In this document: piece after piece, positions 34,658 through 45,355 of the stretch
Numbering within the stretch: the first letter of the stretch is position 1
Layout of the letters: every line of letters begins with the position of its first letter
Source of the DNA: Xylogone sp. PMI_703
Lineage: Eukaryota > Ascomycota > Leotiomycetes
Assembly (NCBI GenBank): GCA_021399445.1
Contig: JAJTUQ010000003.1
Coordinates: 7,316,001 to 7,380,000 of the forward strand
Length of the DNA: 64,000 nucleotides
Reading direction: 5' to 3'
Position numbers and translations under genes: made by a program
The notes under the pieces: generated by a model
Told to the model about the DNA's origin: nothing
The model's database searches: none
What the model saw: the letters and a program-made list of their open reading frames with translations, nothing else

Positions 34658-35163
34658 TGTATCTGTGTAATCTTTCGACGTCGGTGGTAGATGTGTTATT
34701 TTGCGAGCTTGTGCACAAGGTTACTGGAGATGTTGTGAGTTCCGGAAACTCAAGGCTGCGATTTTGGTCGGGCACAGTTTATCCGACCAGCCTTGTAGGG
34801 GTGGAGGCTTGGAGCTCAGCACTGCAGAGACATCGTCTCGTAGCACCAACCTTGATCGTCCTGCTCGAAAAGCACATAGCTCGCTCGAAGCTATACTTAC
34901 TCGACCTTAGATATCTTATGATGATATAGAATTGGTCCGTAACATTGGGAATTGCAATTCAGCGCTACCCAATCTTCTTTGGGCGAAGTACTGTTCGGAT
35001 ACCTTTCCGAGATCGATAGCTTGCGCGTACGACTTCAAATTGTAGCTCATCACCCATTCCTCCGGATACCTATTGTGATGTCGTACTAGGGATATTGAGG
35101 AAGATTTGAAACTGGTATAGGGAACGTGGTGCACAATATCTACCTCTCTGGAACCATGCGCCC
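34658..35163. promoter_or_regulatory. Divergent promoter region of GPALPP1-like gene and VPS8
   Basis: 506 bases between the two start codons. Several short frames exist but none looks coding. No specific binding sites were recognised. Confidence 0.5.
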
Positions 35164-38100
35164 ATGAGTTCCTCTTCAGCGGCTAGCGATAGTGGTGCGG
35201 AGGAGGATACGACGAAGGAGCCTCAGCCTCAAAATGATGCAACAGACGCAACTGCTACGGATAATGGTCGCGGCCAGAATGGAGTCAGGTCTAATGGCAG
35301 TCGGTTTGTTGAGTTGCTAGAGGAAGAGCGGAAGGAGATTTCAACACCTACTCCACTGGGCAATGGCGTCAATCGGTACAAGGCAATGCAGCAGCAGGTC
35401 GATGGCGCATCTGAAGATGGATCAGTTGACGTGCTTCCCCAAGAAGTTAGGAGCCCCGTGGGATCTTTCCCGTCAAATCCAGATGATACTCCATCCGTTG
35501 CGGTAGGCTGTTTGTTCAATCCTGGTGGAATTTTACTCATTGTTACTTAGGGTTCTATAATGTCCTCACCTGCTGGCAGCGGAATATTGCCTTCCGTTGC
35601 CTCGCGAGCTAGCCTTGGGAGTCCCATTCCATCTTTCAGACCTTTTGACAGACGTTTCCAGTCTCGGCTCTCTTCACCTTCCTCATCCTCTCTCGGTGTA
35701 CCTCGAGCTACATCCCCAGGGTTTTTGAAGGGCCATACTTCGCGGCAAGCTTCTTTAAGTAGCCAGTTAGTAATTGAGCCTAGTGAATCAGACACACCGT
35801 CAGCACCATGGGAAGTTATACGGTGGACGAAATTAAAGAAACTGGATGGTCAAGCCTTCTCAGAGGTGGGCAAACGGAACTTTGGTGTGCCTACGTATCT
35901 CTGCGTCTCTACATCCATTGTGATCGGAACATCGAAAGGAATAATTTTAATTTTTGACTATAATCAGAACCTAAAATCAATCATTGGACCTGGAACAAAG
36001 GGTGAGTACCGCTCCCTATAGTTCTACTCCACGGAACATGGGGCTAACCTTTGTAGCTGTTGAATCGGGTGCTATAACCTCTGTTGCTATTTCAGCAGAT
36101 CATTTAGTAGTCGCTGGTGGCCATGCAAATGGTAGTATCTTCACCTGGGAAACAGCTCGGCCAGCGAAGCCTTTCCTTCACATCCCAAGTCTTGACGCTT
36201 CACAGATGAAGAATCGCACCGTGGACGGTCATGTACCAAACGTTCCTATAAGACACCTCGGCTTTCTTGGTACTCGACACACGGCACTCGTCTCCGCAGA
36301 TGACCGTGGTATGGCCTTCTCACACTTAGCAACGAGAGGCTTGGGCGCTGTTGGCCGGACGGTAAAAACAACCCGTATACTAGGGAGATATCCCATGGAC
36401 AATCTAAGTAATGGCAAACCACGGAAACCAAGTACCGTCTTAGCTTTTGCGCCGCTTCCTCTTGGTAACGTCGAGCGGCCCTCGGATACCTTGGGGTTGA
36501 CGGCAATGTTGACACCATATCTCCTTGTTATTGTGTCCACAACTCCAATTGCCCAGACGCAGCACAAAGCTGCCCGACCAAAGGAGGTTGCTGCTCATAG
36601 TGCAATGAGCGGTTGCCTAGCCTGGTTTCCTGCCGTCAAGTTGAAAGTCAGAGATCCCAAAACTGGCAGCGACATATCCAAAGTCAAGTTGGTATATTGC
36701 TGGTCGAACATTCTAACCGTTCTTGAAATTGATGAAGAAGAGACATCCGATGACGGCAAACCGTCAAATCCCACCTTCAAACCTCGTAGCCGATGGAAGG
36801 CCTCAGAAGCAATAGTTGCTGTTCAATGGCTAAGTCGGTCGGTCCTGGCCGTCCTGACCATTACCCAAAGACTTATAATACTTGAAGATGGGAGCATGCG
36901 TATGACTGAAGCCTTCGACTTGGTGCAAAAACATATCTATCATCAGGATCTATTTTCGAAGCAGTTGCACAACTTAGTCGAGCAGTTAGATGAGGAAGAT
37001 CCATCTATGCATGGCGTTGTTGCTGATGCCTTTTTTATGAGTTTCAAGGCCTACAAAGGCCGAATGTTTTTACTAGGATTTAACGATATATCAGTGGGTA
37101 CCCTATCGAATTGGGCCGACCGACTGGTGTCTTTGATGGAAGATGGTGATTATATTGGCGCCATACAGCTTGCCACCTCTTACTACACTGGAGATGCCGA
37201 TAAACTTACAATTGGTTTACCAGAAGACCAGGACCTCCGACATGCAATGGTGTGTGATAAAATCATAGAAATAATGACTGTATCTCTAAAGCATATTTTC
37301 GGAGAGAGACAAAAGCAGCAAGAGGGAGGTGATGATGCCCACTTGAAGGACTTGGCAGAAGCTTGTTTTGAAGCTTGTTTCAGTATTGGCAACCTCGACT
37401 TCCTATTTGATCAGGCTTATGAATGGTACGAAGATGCAGATGCGGAAGGTATACTCCTCGAGACTCTTGAACCTCATATCTTAGAGGAGACGATTACAAC
37501 TTTGCCTCCAGTGGTCGTCAAGGCAATGGTTTCTCATTTCGTAAGCAAAGGTCTAGAGTCTCGCTTGGAAGAAATGATTTGCCATATGGAAACAGCATCT
37601 TTGGATATCGATCAAGTTACTACCCTATGCAAGCAGCATAACCTTTATGATGCTCTTATATATGTGTGGAATCAGGCAATTGGCGACTATATAACTCCAC
37701 TCATAGACCTCTTGACTCTCCTTATTCCCCTTATTCAAGATGGGGATTATTTTGCTAATAGTAATGTTATGGAGGACCCTATATTCGGAGTCAATGCGTT
37801 GAAGATGTTTCCATATCTATCATACACACTCACCGGACGAGTCTATCCAACTGGAGAGCCCATAGATGAGGATAAAGCTCTAGACGCCAAAGCAGAACTT
37901 TACTGGTTCATATTTTCTGGGAAGACGATTACATGGCCGAGGAATAGTGGAAGACCTTTTCTCATACACCCTAAGGCCGAACACCAACCATCTTTTCCTT
38001 ATCTTCGAATGATTCTTAAGTTTGATGCTCCAAGCTTTTTAAGCGCTCTTAATGAGGCGTTTGAAGACCCTTTTCTCAATGACTCTCCGGAAAGAGCTGT

Positions 38101-40075
38101 CAATGGGGGGTCTAATCGAAACATGTCAGAAGAGCATGTGTTTGGACTTTCGGTTAATAGACAGTATATTGTCAGTATTTTATTAGAAGTTATGAATCCG
38201 AATGACTTTGCCTCTGAAGACACGATCTACCTCGACATGTTTATTGCTCGAAATCTTCCGAAATTTCCTCAATACCTACTTCTCTCTGGTACGGCTTTGC
38301 ACAAAGTCTTGGCTGGACTATGCAATTATCCTGGTGTAGATCTTGCAGACGACGCCCAGCTAAGTGCGGAGTATCTTCTTTCTGTGTACCACCCACCTGA
38401 TATTGAAGCCTTAATACCGCTATTTCACAAGGCAGGATTTTACAGGGTACTGAAGAGTGTCTATAAGGCGGACAAGCAGTATAGCAAACTTCTTCTGGCA
38501 TATTTCGATGATCCTGAGGACCGTCAAGCAGTCTTCGATTGCATAGCCGACTGCTTGAGACCCCTTTCGAGTTTAACTAAGAGACAAATTAAAGAGGTAC
38601 AAGAAGTCATTGCAGCAAGAGCAAGTGACCTTGTGCATTTAAATGCTTCTAAGGCAGCACTAACTGTGGAGCTATACGCCCCTGAAATGCATCAGGTAAT
38701 GCTAGACTCGATTCTAGACGACACCAATTTACAGTACAGATATCTCCGTACAATTATTGAACCTTCCGGCAATGAAGGCGGGGAAGCAAAACCGGCAAAC
38801 AATACTTTCATCGAGAGATATGTGCAATTGATGTGTAAATTTGACAGTTCTCATGTTGCAGAATATGTGGAACGGATGCAAAACAGTGATCTGAGACTTG
38901 ATCAGGTTCTGCCATATATGGAAGAGAGTGGTGTTATCGATGCTGCAGTTATCCTTATGGCCAGAGAAGGGAAAATCAGAGCAGGAATGGATCGTTTAGT
39001 CCAATATCTTTGGACTCTGGAAGCCGCTTTACAAGGCCTTCTCAGCAGTGAAGTCGAGGATATGCAGGCATCTCACACCGTGGAAGCGGCAGAGGATCTC
39101 CTTGGCTCCTTACAAAAATACACTAACGTTGGTATATGGCTCTGCCAGGGACAAGCAAAACCGCAATCAAGCCTCGTCACTTCGTCTTCAGCTAAGCCTA
39201 AAGCTAATTCCAAAAGTGAGCTGTTGCCAGATGAGATATTATGGCTTGATCTCATTGGAGCAACCGTTCAAATCACCCGAAAACTCACTATAGTCCTAAC
39301 TGACCTGGAAAGTTCGACCATAGAGTTGGACCATGAAAAGCTTCGCGCACAGTTGCGTACGCTTGTCCAGCGCACGTTTACTGCCCTTCTGACAACAACC
39401 TCTACCCAGTCGCCATCCGGAAATAATCTATCCTTTCTAAGGATATTGCGGGCTTTTCTTACAAGAGCTTCATTATCATCACCGAACCTAAGTGACCTTA
39501 GAGGTGTACTTGCCTCAATATTCTCCGCATATGAATACGAAGAAAATATTCTTAGTTTAGCAAACCGCTTACTAGAGAAAGACTTGTTTGTCAACGTACA
39601 GTCATCAGCAGCTCTAAGACAACGAGGCTGGAGACCACGTGGTGCAACCTGTGAAGGCTGTGGTCGCCGGGTTTGGGGACCTGGTGTATCAGGAGATGTA
39701 TTTGCTAAGTGGGAAGAGAAGCAAGAGCTCGAGATGAAAAGGAAAAAAGAGCGCAAAGCAGAACTTGTTGGTGGATCAAAGGAACGTGGCAAGGGAAGAG
39801 CACATATGAGAAATGAGAGCAAGAGCAGTATCGTGGAGGTTAGTACCAGCGGAAAGGGGAAGGGCTCCTTAGAAGATCCTGAAGTGGATGAGGATGGTAA
39901 CCCATTAGATCCCCAGAACGTCCCCAAGAAGGAGCAGGTAGAGCTAGGCCCACTGGTGGTGCTGGCTTGTCGGCATATCTTCCACCAGGCTTGTTTGGAG
40001 GATATGCAAGCTGAAGATGCGGCTTCTGGTCTGTTACATGATGGCAGGGAATTCAGGTGTCCCATAGATGGATAA
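35164..40075 (+). CDS. VPS8: Vps8, CORVET endosomal tethering complex subunit
   Basis: CORVET-specific subunit that binds Rab5/Vps21 GTPase and tethers early endosomes. Exons 35164-35502, 35551-36001 and 36057-40075 give 1602 residues. The N-terminal 230 residues are Ser-rich and variable. A beta-propeller follows at about 230-480 (VPTYLCVSTSIVIGTSKGIILIFD, AITSVAISADHLVVAGGHANGSIFTWE). A long alpha-solenoid contains the conserved Vps8 centre (DLFSKQLHNLVEQLDEE). Residues about 1460-1602 form a RING-like zinc region (CEGCGRRVWGPG, a basic spacer, LACRHIFHQACLEDMQ, and FRCPIDG at the very end). The chain stops right after the last cysteine pair region, so the RING is compact. The two introns are placed by good GT-AG sites and keep the frame. 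Confidence 0.96.
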
Positions 40076-40750
40076 CCAATTACACTTAATCTTAAATATA
40101 TAATGCCATGGCGGCGTTTTTATGTCCAGAAATGTACAGGTATTTTGCTCGTGCCTGGATATCTAGCATATAGCAGCCCGATACTGAAACTGAGTAACTC
40201 ACCCTTCTTGTAGTATCTCAAAGCACCTTGTTAGTACTAAGAGCTGAATAGATGTCTCATCAGAGAAATCATCTTAGATCCTCCATATCTCCCTCCGGGA
40301 ATAACAGTACATTGATCCCTCGTTAATCACATGATGATTGAGAAGAAGCTCATTTGAAAGTAATTCATTCCTGTAAAACTCATCGTAGCTAAGTCATCGA
40401 AGACGTTATCTCAATGCAATGCAGCAAACCACCTTTCCCATGCCCGGTACAAACGCCAGTGTGAATTATTTCCCGTTTCCATATATCTTGCCGCCCCACC
40501 AACCCAGTAGTTATACCAGCTGTGTTTGGTATATAGCATGTACAGCGAAAAGTAGTTAAAAAACGATTTTTAGCAAAGGAGAAATAAAAGTAAAGGAAAA
40601 TAATAGAATGAATGAAAGAACGCCTGCGCCAGACCTCCACCCTATTTCCCCTTTATCCCCTTGAAAATGACGAGATCAAACTTTCTACTTTGTGAACGCC
40701 GTTTGTGCAACCCTTCAAATTGACCCGCTCCGTATTCTGTAGGAAAATCG
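40076..40750. other. Convergent intergenic spacer
   Basis: About 675 bases between the 3' ends of VPS8 and the secreted His-first protein. No gene, RNA or strong repeat is seen. Confidence 0.5.
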
Positions 40751-42331
40751 TCACATACGAATTCGATCTATTCTTATTGGATAGCGTCGCTGCCGAGAGT
40801 CTTTTGTCTGTCCGCTTGTGCTGTTTAAGAAAGGTATAGGTGTTGGTATTGTCTTTGTTGTAGAAGACAAGACGCTAGATGTTGTTATTGTAGTCGAAGA
40901 GGTGCTAATGTCTGTAGTTGTGGAGCTACTTAGTCTTGTAAGTGTTGCGAACGTGGTAGGTTGAGATGGGCTCGGCGACGAGGATGTTGCTGGTTCAAGC
41001 GCCTGGCCCAACGTTACAACAATGGAGTCTGGTGAAAGAAATGGTAGGATGGGAGGAGGTGAATCAGAGGACGCCGAGGGTAGGTTATTGGCCGACGTCG
41101 AGCTAGGAAGTCCGCTAGTTGTACTTGTCGATGCTTGGACGGCCGGCGCCGAAGACAGGGAGGTTTCAACTGGTGATTCACTTGAAGATGTGCGTGCCTG
41201 TGATGTCGTACGTGTTGATTTAGTTGACTTTCCAGAAGGCAACTTTGTGGGGCTACTGGTCCCATAAACTGTTTCAGTTACGGTAAGGATCGATGCTGGA
41301 GCAGTAACTGTAACCGTAACGATACCACCGGCATTGTGAGAAGTGCGGTGGGCAGAGCTGTGAGGAGCGCTTTTAGAAGCACCTCCCGAGGTTTCCATAG
41401 GAGGTGAAGACGGTGCGACTCCACTAGTGTAAGTCTGGAAAGGCGCAGTTGGGTTAACAAGAAGTGCCGTTTGCATCTCTGCTGCAATAGCGGCAGAGTT
41501 AAGATTCTGGCCTTTCACAAAGTCGGCGGCAGCTGCCAGCTTACTCCCTGCAGATTCTTTCAATACAATATCCATGCAGGTTGTATAACTCTGATTCAGG
41601 CCATCAGGTAAGCCGGGAGTACCAGGTAAGGTAGGCCAGTCCCAAACCCAGTAGAGGGTGTAATTACCCGTGGCGTCAGCTGGGATCTGGACATCAGTTT
41701 GACACCAGAGATCCTGGCCCATGAGGGGGTCTGCTTCATGAGGAAACTCCTTTTGTCGTGTCTTGGAGATTGGTCCACCGTTGATTTGGTAGCATTGGCC
41801 ATCATCAAAGTATCGAGTGGCTAGAAGGACGCCACGACGATCACCACCTGTACCATCAGCATTCCAGCTCTTGTGTACTCCCAGGAATGTATCGTCATTA
41901 GAAGGCTGACTTGTGCCATATATGAAAACTGTGCCGCTACCGGCAGGCTTTCCTGGTGGAATCTGTGGTTGAGTGACATGCCCGTTCTCCTGATAGCGAA
42001 GTGCTACGCGGTCACCTGGAGATGCCACCAATGGTGGACTACCGGGAGTATACTGGCCGATCATTTGAGTGCTCTTGCATAATAAATCGGTTGGTAAGAC
42101 CTCGTTTCCTGTAGGGCGTCCATTTGGAGGTATGAGTTGGGTCATCGCACTATCTGGATCTACTCCAGCTACTCTTGGAGCAAAGCCCCGTGGATAGCCT
42201 GGCGTCCCAACAAATGTTCCATTTGGTGCGATGACATGAAGTTGTTCGACCCACGAGTGTGCACTGATAGTATTAGAGCATGCCAGTACCCAGATGGCGA
42301 GATGCGTAGCTTTTAGTATGTCTAACTTCAT
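40751..42331 (-). CDS. Secreted His-first protein, possible copper histidine-brace (LPMO-like)
   Basis: Secreted fungal protein of 526 residues, single exon. The signal peptide (residues 1-24, ending NTISA) is followed at once by His25 (HSWVEQL), so the mature chain would begin with histidine, as in lytic polysaccharide monooxygenases. A second candidate ligand is H118 in YQENGHVTQPQ, and aromatic residues that could be axial lie in NYTLYWVWDWP (224-233). Four cysteines in the mature domain (C85, C180, C210, C252) could form two disulfides. After about residue 300 the protein is a Ser/Thr/Pro-rich tail with no GPI signal. I believe this family is catalogued as a fungal domain of unknown function (DUF7492). 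Copper binding and polysaccharide oxidation are inference only. Confidence 0.82.
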   Translation of the reverse strand: MKLDILKATHLAIWVLACSNTISAHSWVEQLHVIAPNGTFVGTPGYPRGFAPRVAGVDPDSAMTQLIPPNGRPTGNEVLPTDLLCKSTQMIGQYTPGSPPLVASPGDRVALRYQENGHVTQPQIPPGKPAGSGTVFIYGTSQPSNDDTFLGVHKSWNADGTGGDRRGVLLATRYFDDGQCYQINGGPISKTRQKEFPHEADPLMGQDLWCQTDVQIPADATGNYTLYWVWDWPTLPGTPGLPDGLNQSYTTCMDIVLKESAGSKLAAAADFVKGQNLNSAAIAAEMQTALLVNPTAPFQTYTSGVAPSSPPMETSGGASKSAPHSSAHRTSHNAGGIVTVTVTAPASILTVTETVYGTSSPTKLPSGKSTKSTRTTSQARTSSSESPVETSLSSAPAVQASTSTTSGLPSSTSANNLPSASSDSPPPILPFLSPDSIVVTLGQALEPATSSSPSPSQPTTFATLTRLSSSTTTDISTSSTTITTSSVLSSTTKTIPTPIPFLNSTSGQTKDSRQRRYPIRIDRIRM

Positions 42332-44326
42332 TGTGAAGACGATTCATATGCCTTGTCACTGGTAGTTGATGGTGTTTTCTACTCGGAAAACCCGTCGATT
42401 TGATTGGTATATCTTTCGAAGCTTGCAGAAAGACCCGTGGTAATATTATGATTTTCGTAGGTGCAGGAAGGTTGTAGTTATGGTAGGAAGAAATCGGAGA
42501 GAAGAAAGATATGAGACGTCCAGCGCCAAAGAGAATCAGGCCTGCTGAACAAGAAGAAAAGGAATAAAGAGAATAAAGGGAAAGAAGAGAATGACAGACA
42601 GGAACTATTGTGAAAAAAAGAGTGTGAATCTATTGTGACTATCGTTATCTGTGTCACAATAGCTAGTTTCTCAAAGACACCAGCCACACAATCACAGAGA
42701 CTGATGACAATCACCCACCAAAGGAGAAGACTCACATAATAAAGAACGCATGCAGAGGGTGAAATTACCACGACCAAAGAAAAGACCTGGTGGTTTGATC
42801 GGTTGAAACAATCTAGCGCAACGAAACAAGATAACTTGCGCGACCTTTGATCTTGGGTGTGCCCCTCGCTAGAGCGAGCGTTTAAGTTGATCGACACCCT
42901 ATCAACGATCGCTCGCACGCAAATTGTGACGCGAAAGACGCGGGGCCGGGCCGCGAACCAGCCAACGACACTGCAACAAGAGCCAACCGACGTGGCCTGC
43001 GTCAAGGGAGATGAGATGTCACGAACACCATTGAAATAGCTGCCGCTGTCAACGTCGCATTTGGATCTCTCGTATTCGAATCATTTCGTCTGACTGGCTG
43101 GCCTGACGCGCACCACTATGGGTCCCGACCCAGCATGCGCGACACAGCAACATAGCTGGGACAGCTTTAAATGACTCTATGGGATTTTATATATGGCATT
43201 TGGCGAGTTGGAGGAGCGGGCATGACAGGAAATGACTCGAATCGGGCTCTTTCTTCTGTAAGCAGCAGAAAGCTTGATTGAACTCCTCCACTCGCTGGGG
43301 CAGGTGGAGATGCGTTCAGCCACAGTTCCAAGGTCTAGATGCCGTTATCCAGAATCAGATGATCATTCGAGGGAGGATGTATCCTACCAGACAAGATATG
43401 TGCAGCCACTGTTTCAAAGGAGCCAAGTGGGTTGGCAGTTCGAAGCTGTGACATTTCTCGGTCGTTTTTAGTTCAGGCTCTTAATACTCATGCCGATACG
43501 AGGTTCGGAAGGAAAACTTTCCATTGTCAACTGTTTGGTAAGAATGTTCGGTATCATCTTGGGGACCTTTACCAGAGATTGCATGCTGTGGATGTGGGAC
43601 AAGAGACAGAATGCTACTGTCAACCCAACATACGGGATACGCCTGTACTCTTTAGGCGAGAAGGGTAGTATTGCAGGCTAAGCATTTGGTGAGGCTGGTA
43701 CGGAGTGGTTCTTTCGATTTATTAGACATCCCTTCCTCTGTATTAGCGTTCCGGCGCTCTTAATCCTAGAATTGTTGGGTTGCAACGATCTCGATTCTCA
43801 TGCGCGCTCTATATTTACAGCTAGGATGCTAGACGATTGGCTCGGATATAGTGTAGTGGATATATCGTTTGCTTTGTCACCTTTCCTCATAAGGAGGCCC
43901 TTTCCAAGCGCCGACGCAAACTACCAATATGCAGTACGATTCAATATTCGGTCCGTGACATTAGGTGATTAACCAGGTTCCATAGTTCTAACTGTTTCAT
44001 TTCATTTTTCTTCTAATAATGCCCCGTGGCAGTCCTCTGAGGCAAGAATATCGGCGAATATCTATTCAGGAGTTCAGTTTCTCTTATTTCACTACTCTCG
44101 CTACCGTTGGGCCATGATAACGCCAAGTGGCTTCTGATAACGTTAACAAAGTTTGAGGATATACGGATCCGTACTATAAGCATAGATATGAGACCCCACT
44201 CTTGAGGAACATATATGCTGACTACGAAGTCAATTGCCTATCAGTTATAAAACTTCGACTACGTATTCAAGGTAAAAGAGAAACAATTTCATAGCACCTG
44301 GGGCCCGTTGTTCCAGAATACAAGAC
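42332..44326. other. Long divergent intergenic region, possible coding remnant
   Basis: About 2 kb between the starts of the secreted His-first gene and the MBL-fold gene. From 43490 to 43972 the plus strand holds a frame of about 160 codons broken by a single TAA at 43679-43681. It matches nothing I know and may be chance or a decayed gene. Other frames, such as one on minus at 42478-43005, look like composition effects. Confidence 0.4.
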
Positions 44327-45355
44327 ATGCCACCCAGCACTAGCTTTATCAGCAGGCGCGTCAATGATACAACCTTTCTCATCATAGAGGACGATTCTTA
44401 TGGTGAACAGCCATATATTTATGTGAAAATATATCCCAAGCATCTGTTAATTACTGATACTGGTTGCGACGCCCCTCGGGCAAGCCATCGAGAAGTGACG
44501 TCTCTGCGCAAGTACTTGGAGACTTATCCGGTGCCTGCCGCCAATGGCGAGATCCTGAACCCTGGGGGGAAAAAGGAGTACATAATCATCTGCTCTCATT
44601 GCCATTATGATCACATCCTAGGGATTCCGCAATTCTTGTCATCCAATCCTCACATCATTGCATCGGACTTCGACAAGTCATTTATTCTAGACGACTTGCC
44701 CACCAGCTCGCAATGCAAATGGCGGGATGCAAAAACACCAGAATACCAAGTTTCACATTGGGCACAGCATCTAGAGACATACTCCTTCAAGGGAACTCCA
44801 TTGCGGATCCAGTTCCTTCATATCCCAGGCCACGTCCCGGACTCACTGGCATGGTATGATATCGATGAGCATCATCTCTACGTGGGCGACACATTCTACG
44901 AAAGGAAGCGCGCGACGCCCATTCCGGAACTACCAGACGATGCAGGAACCGTTCCCGGTATGCCAGCAACGCAAGCGGCCATCATCTTCCCACACGAAGG
45001 GGGAAACTGGATACAATATATGTCCTCCCTCGATCTACTGCTCTCCTTTATACTGTACGAGAATACACAACTGAGACGGCGACACGGGCTTAGTCTTGCA
45101 GAAATTCCCAGAGTCAAGGTTGGGTGTGGGCATTTGACATATGATGCAGATGCAGAGACCATGGTGCTGGAAGTCAGGGCTTTATTTGAGAGGATCATCG
45201 CGGGCAAGGTACCAGTCAGGGGAACTGGTGAGAGAAGGGGGATCATATATGATTTCTGGATCGAGGGAGACGATGCGAGGTATAGCGTGATGGGGCCGAG
45301 ACACCTGGCTGAAGAGGCAAGAGAACACTTTAAAGGGGCTTCGTGGATGACTTGA
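44327..45355 (+). CDS. Metallo-beta-lactamase-fold hydrolase
   Basis: Putative zinc hydrolase of 342 residues in a single exon. The full MBL metal set is visible: H91-C-H93-Y-D95-H96 (SHCHYDH), H169 in IPGHVPDSL, D188 in LYVGDTFYE, and H269 in VGCGHLTYD. The N-terminus (VNDTTFLIIEDDSYGEQPYIYVKI) and the strand LLITDTGCDAP are also typical. There is no signal peptide or membrane segment, so it is probably cytosolic. Fungal members of this type include hydrolases of unknown substrate and some biosynthetic thioesterase-like enzymes; there are no pathway genes next to it, so no specific reaction is proposed. Confidence 0.92.
   Translation: MPPSTSFISRRVNDTTFLIIEDDSYGEQPYIYVKIYPKHLLITDTGCDAPRASHREVTSLRKYLETYPVPAANGEILNPGGKKEYIIICSHCHYDHILGIPQFLSSNPHIIASDFDKSFILDDLPTSSQCKWRDAKTPEYQVSHWAQHLETYSFKGTPLRIQFLHIPGHVPDSLAWYDIDEHHLYVGDTFYERKRATPIPELPDDAGTVPGMPATQAAIIFPHEGGNWIQYMSSLDLLLSFILYENTQLRRRHGLSLAEIPRVKVGCGHLTYDADAETMVLEVRALFERIIAGKVPVRGTGERRGIIYDFWIEGDDARYSVMGPRHLAEEAREHFKGASWMT

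Noticed and set aside
39268..40065. 265-codon minus-strand frame over the 3' end of VPS8
   Set aside because: It is antisense to the conserved Vps8 C-terminus and its composition follows the codon structure of that gene; no family features.
42478..43005. 175-codon minus-strand frame upstream of the secreted His-first gene
   Set aside because: Composition-driven, with no start context, introns or family pattern; lies in the promoter region.
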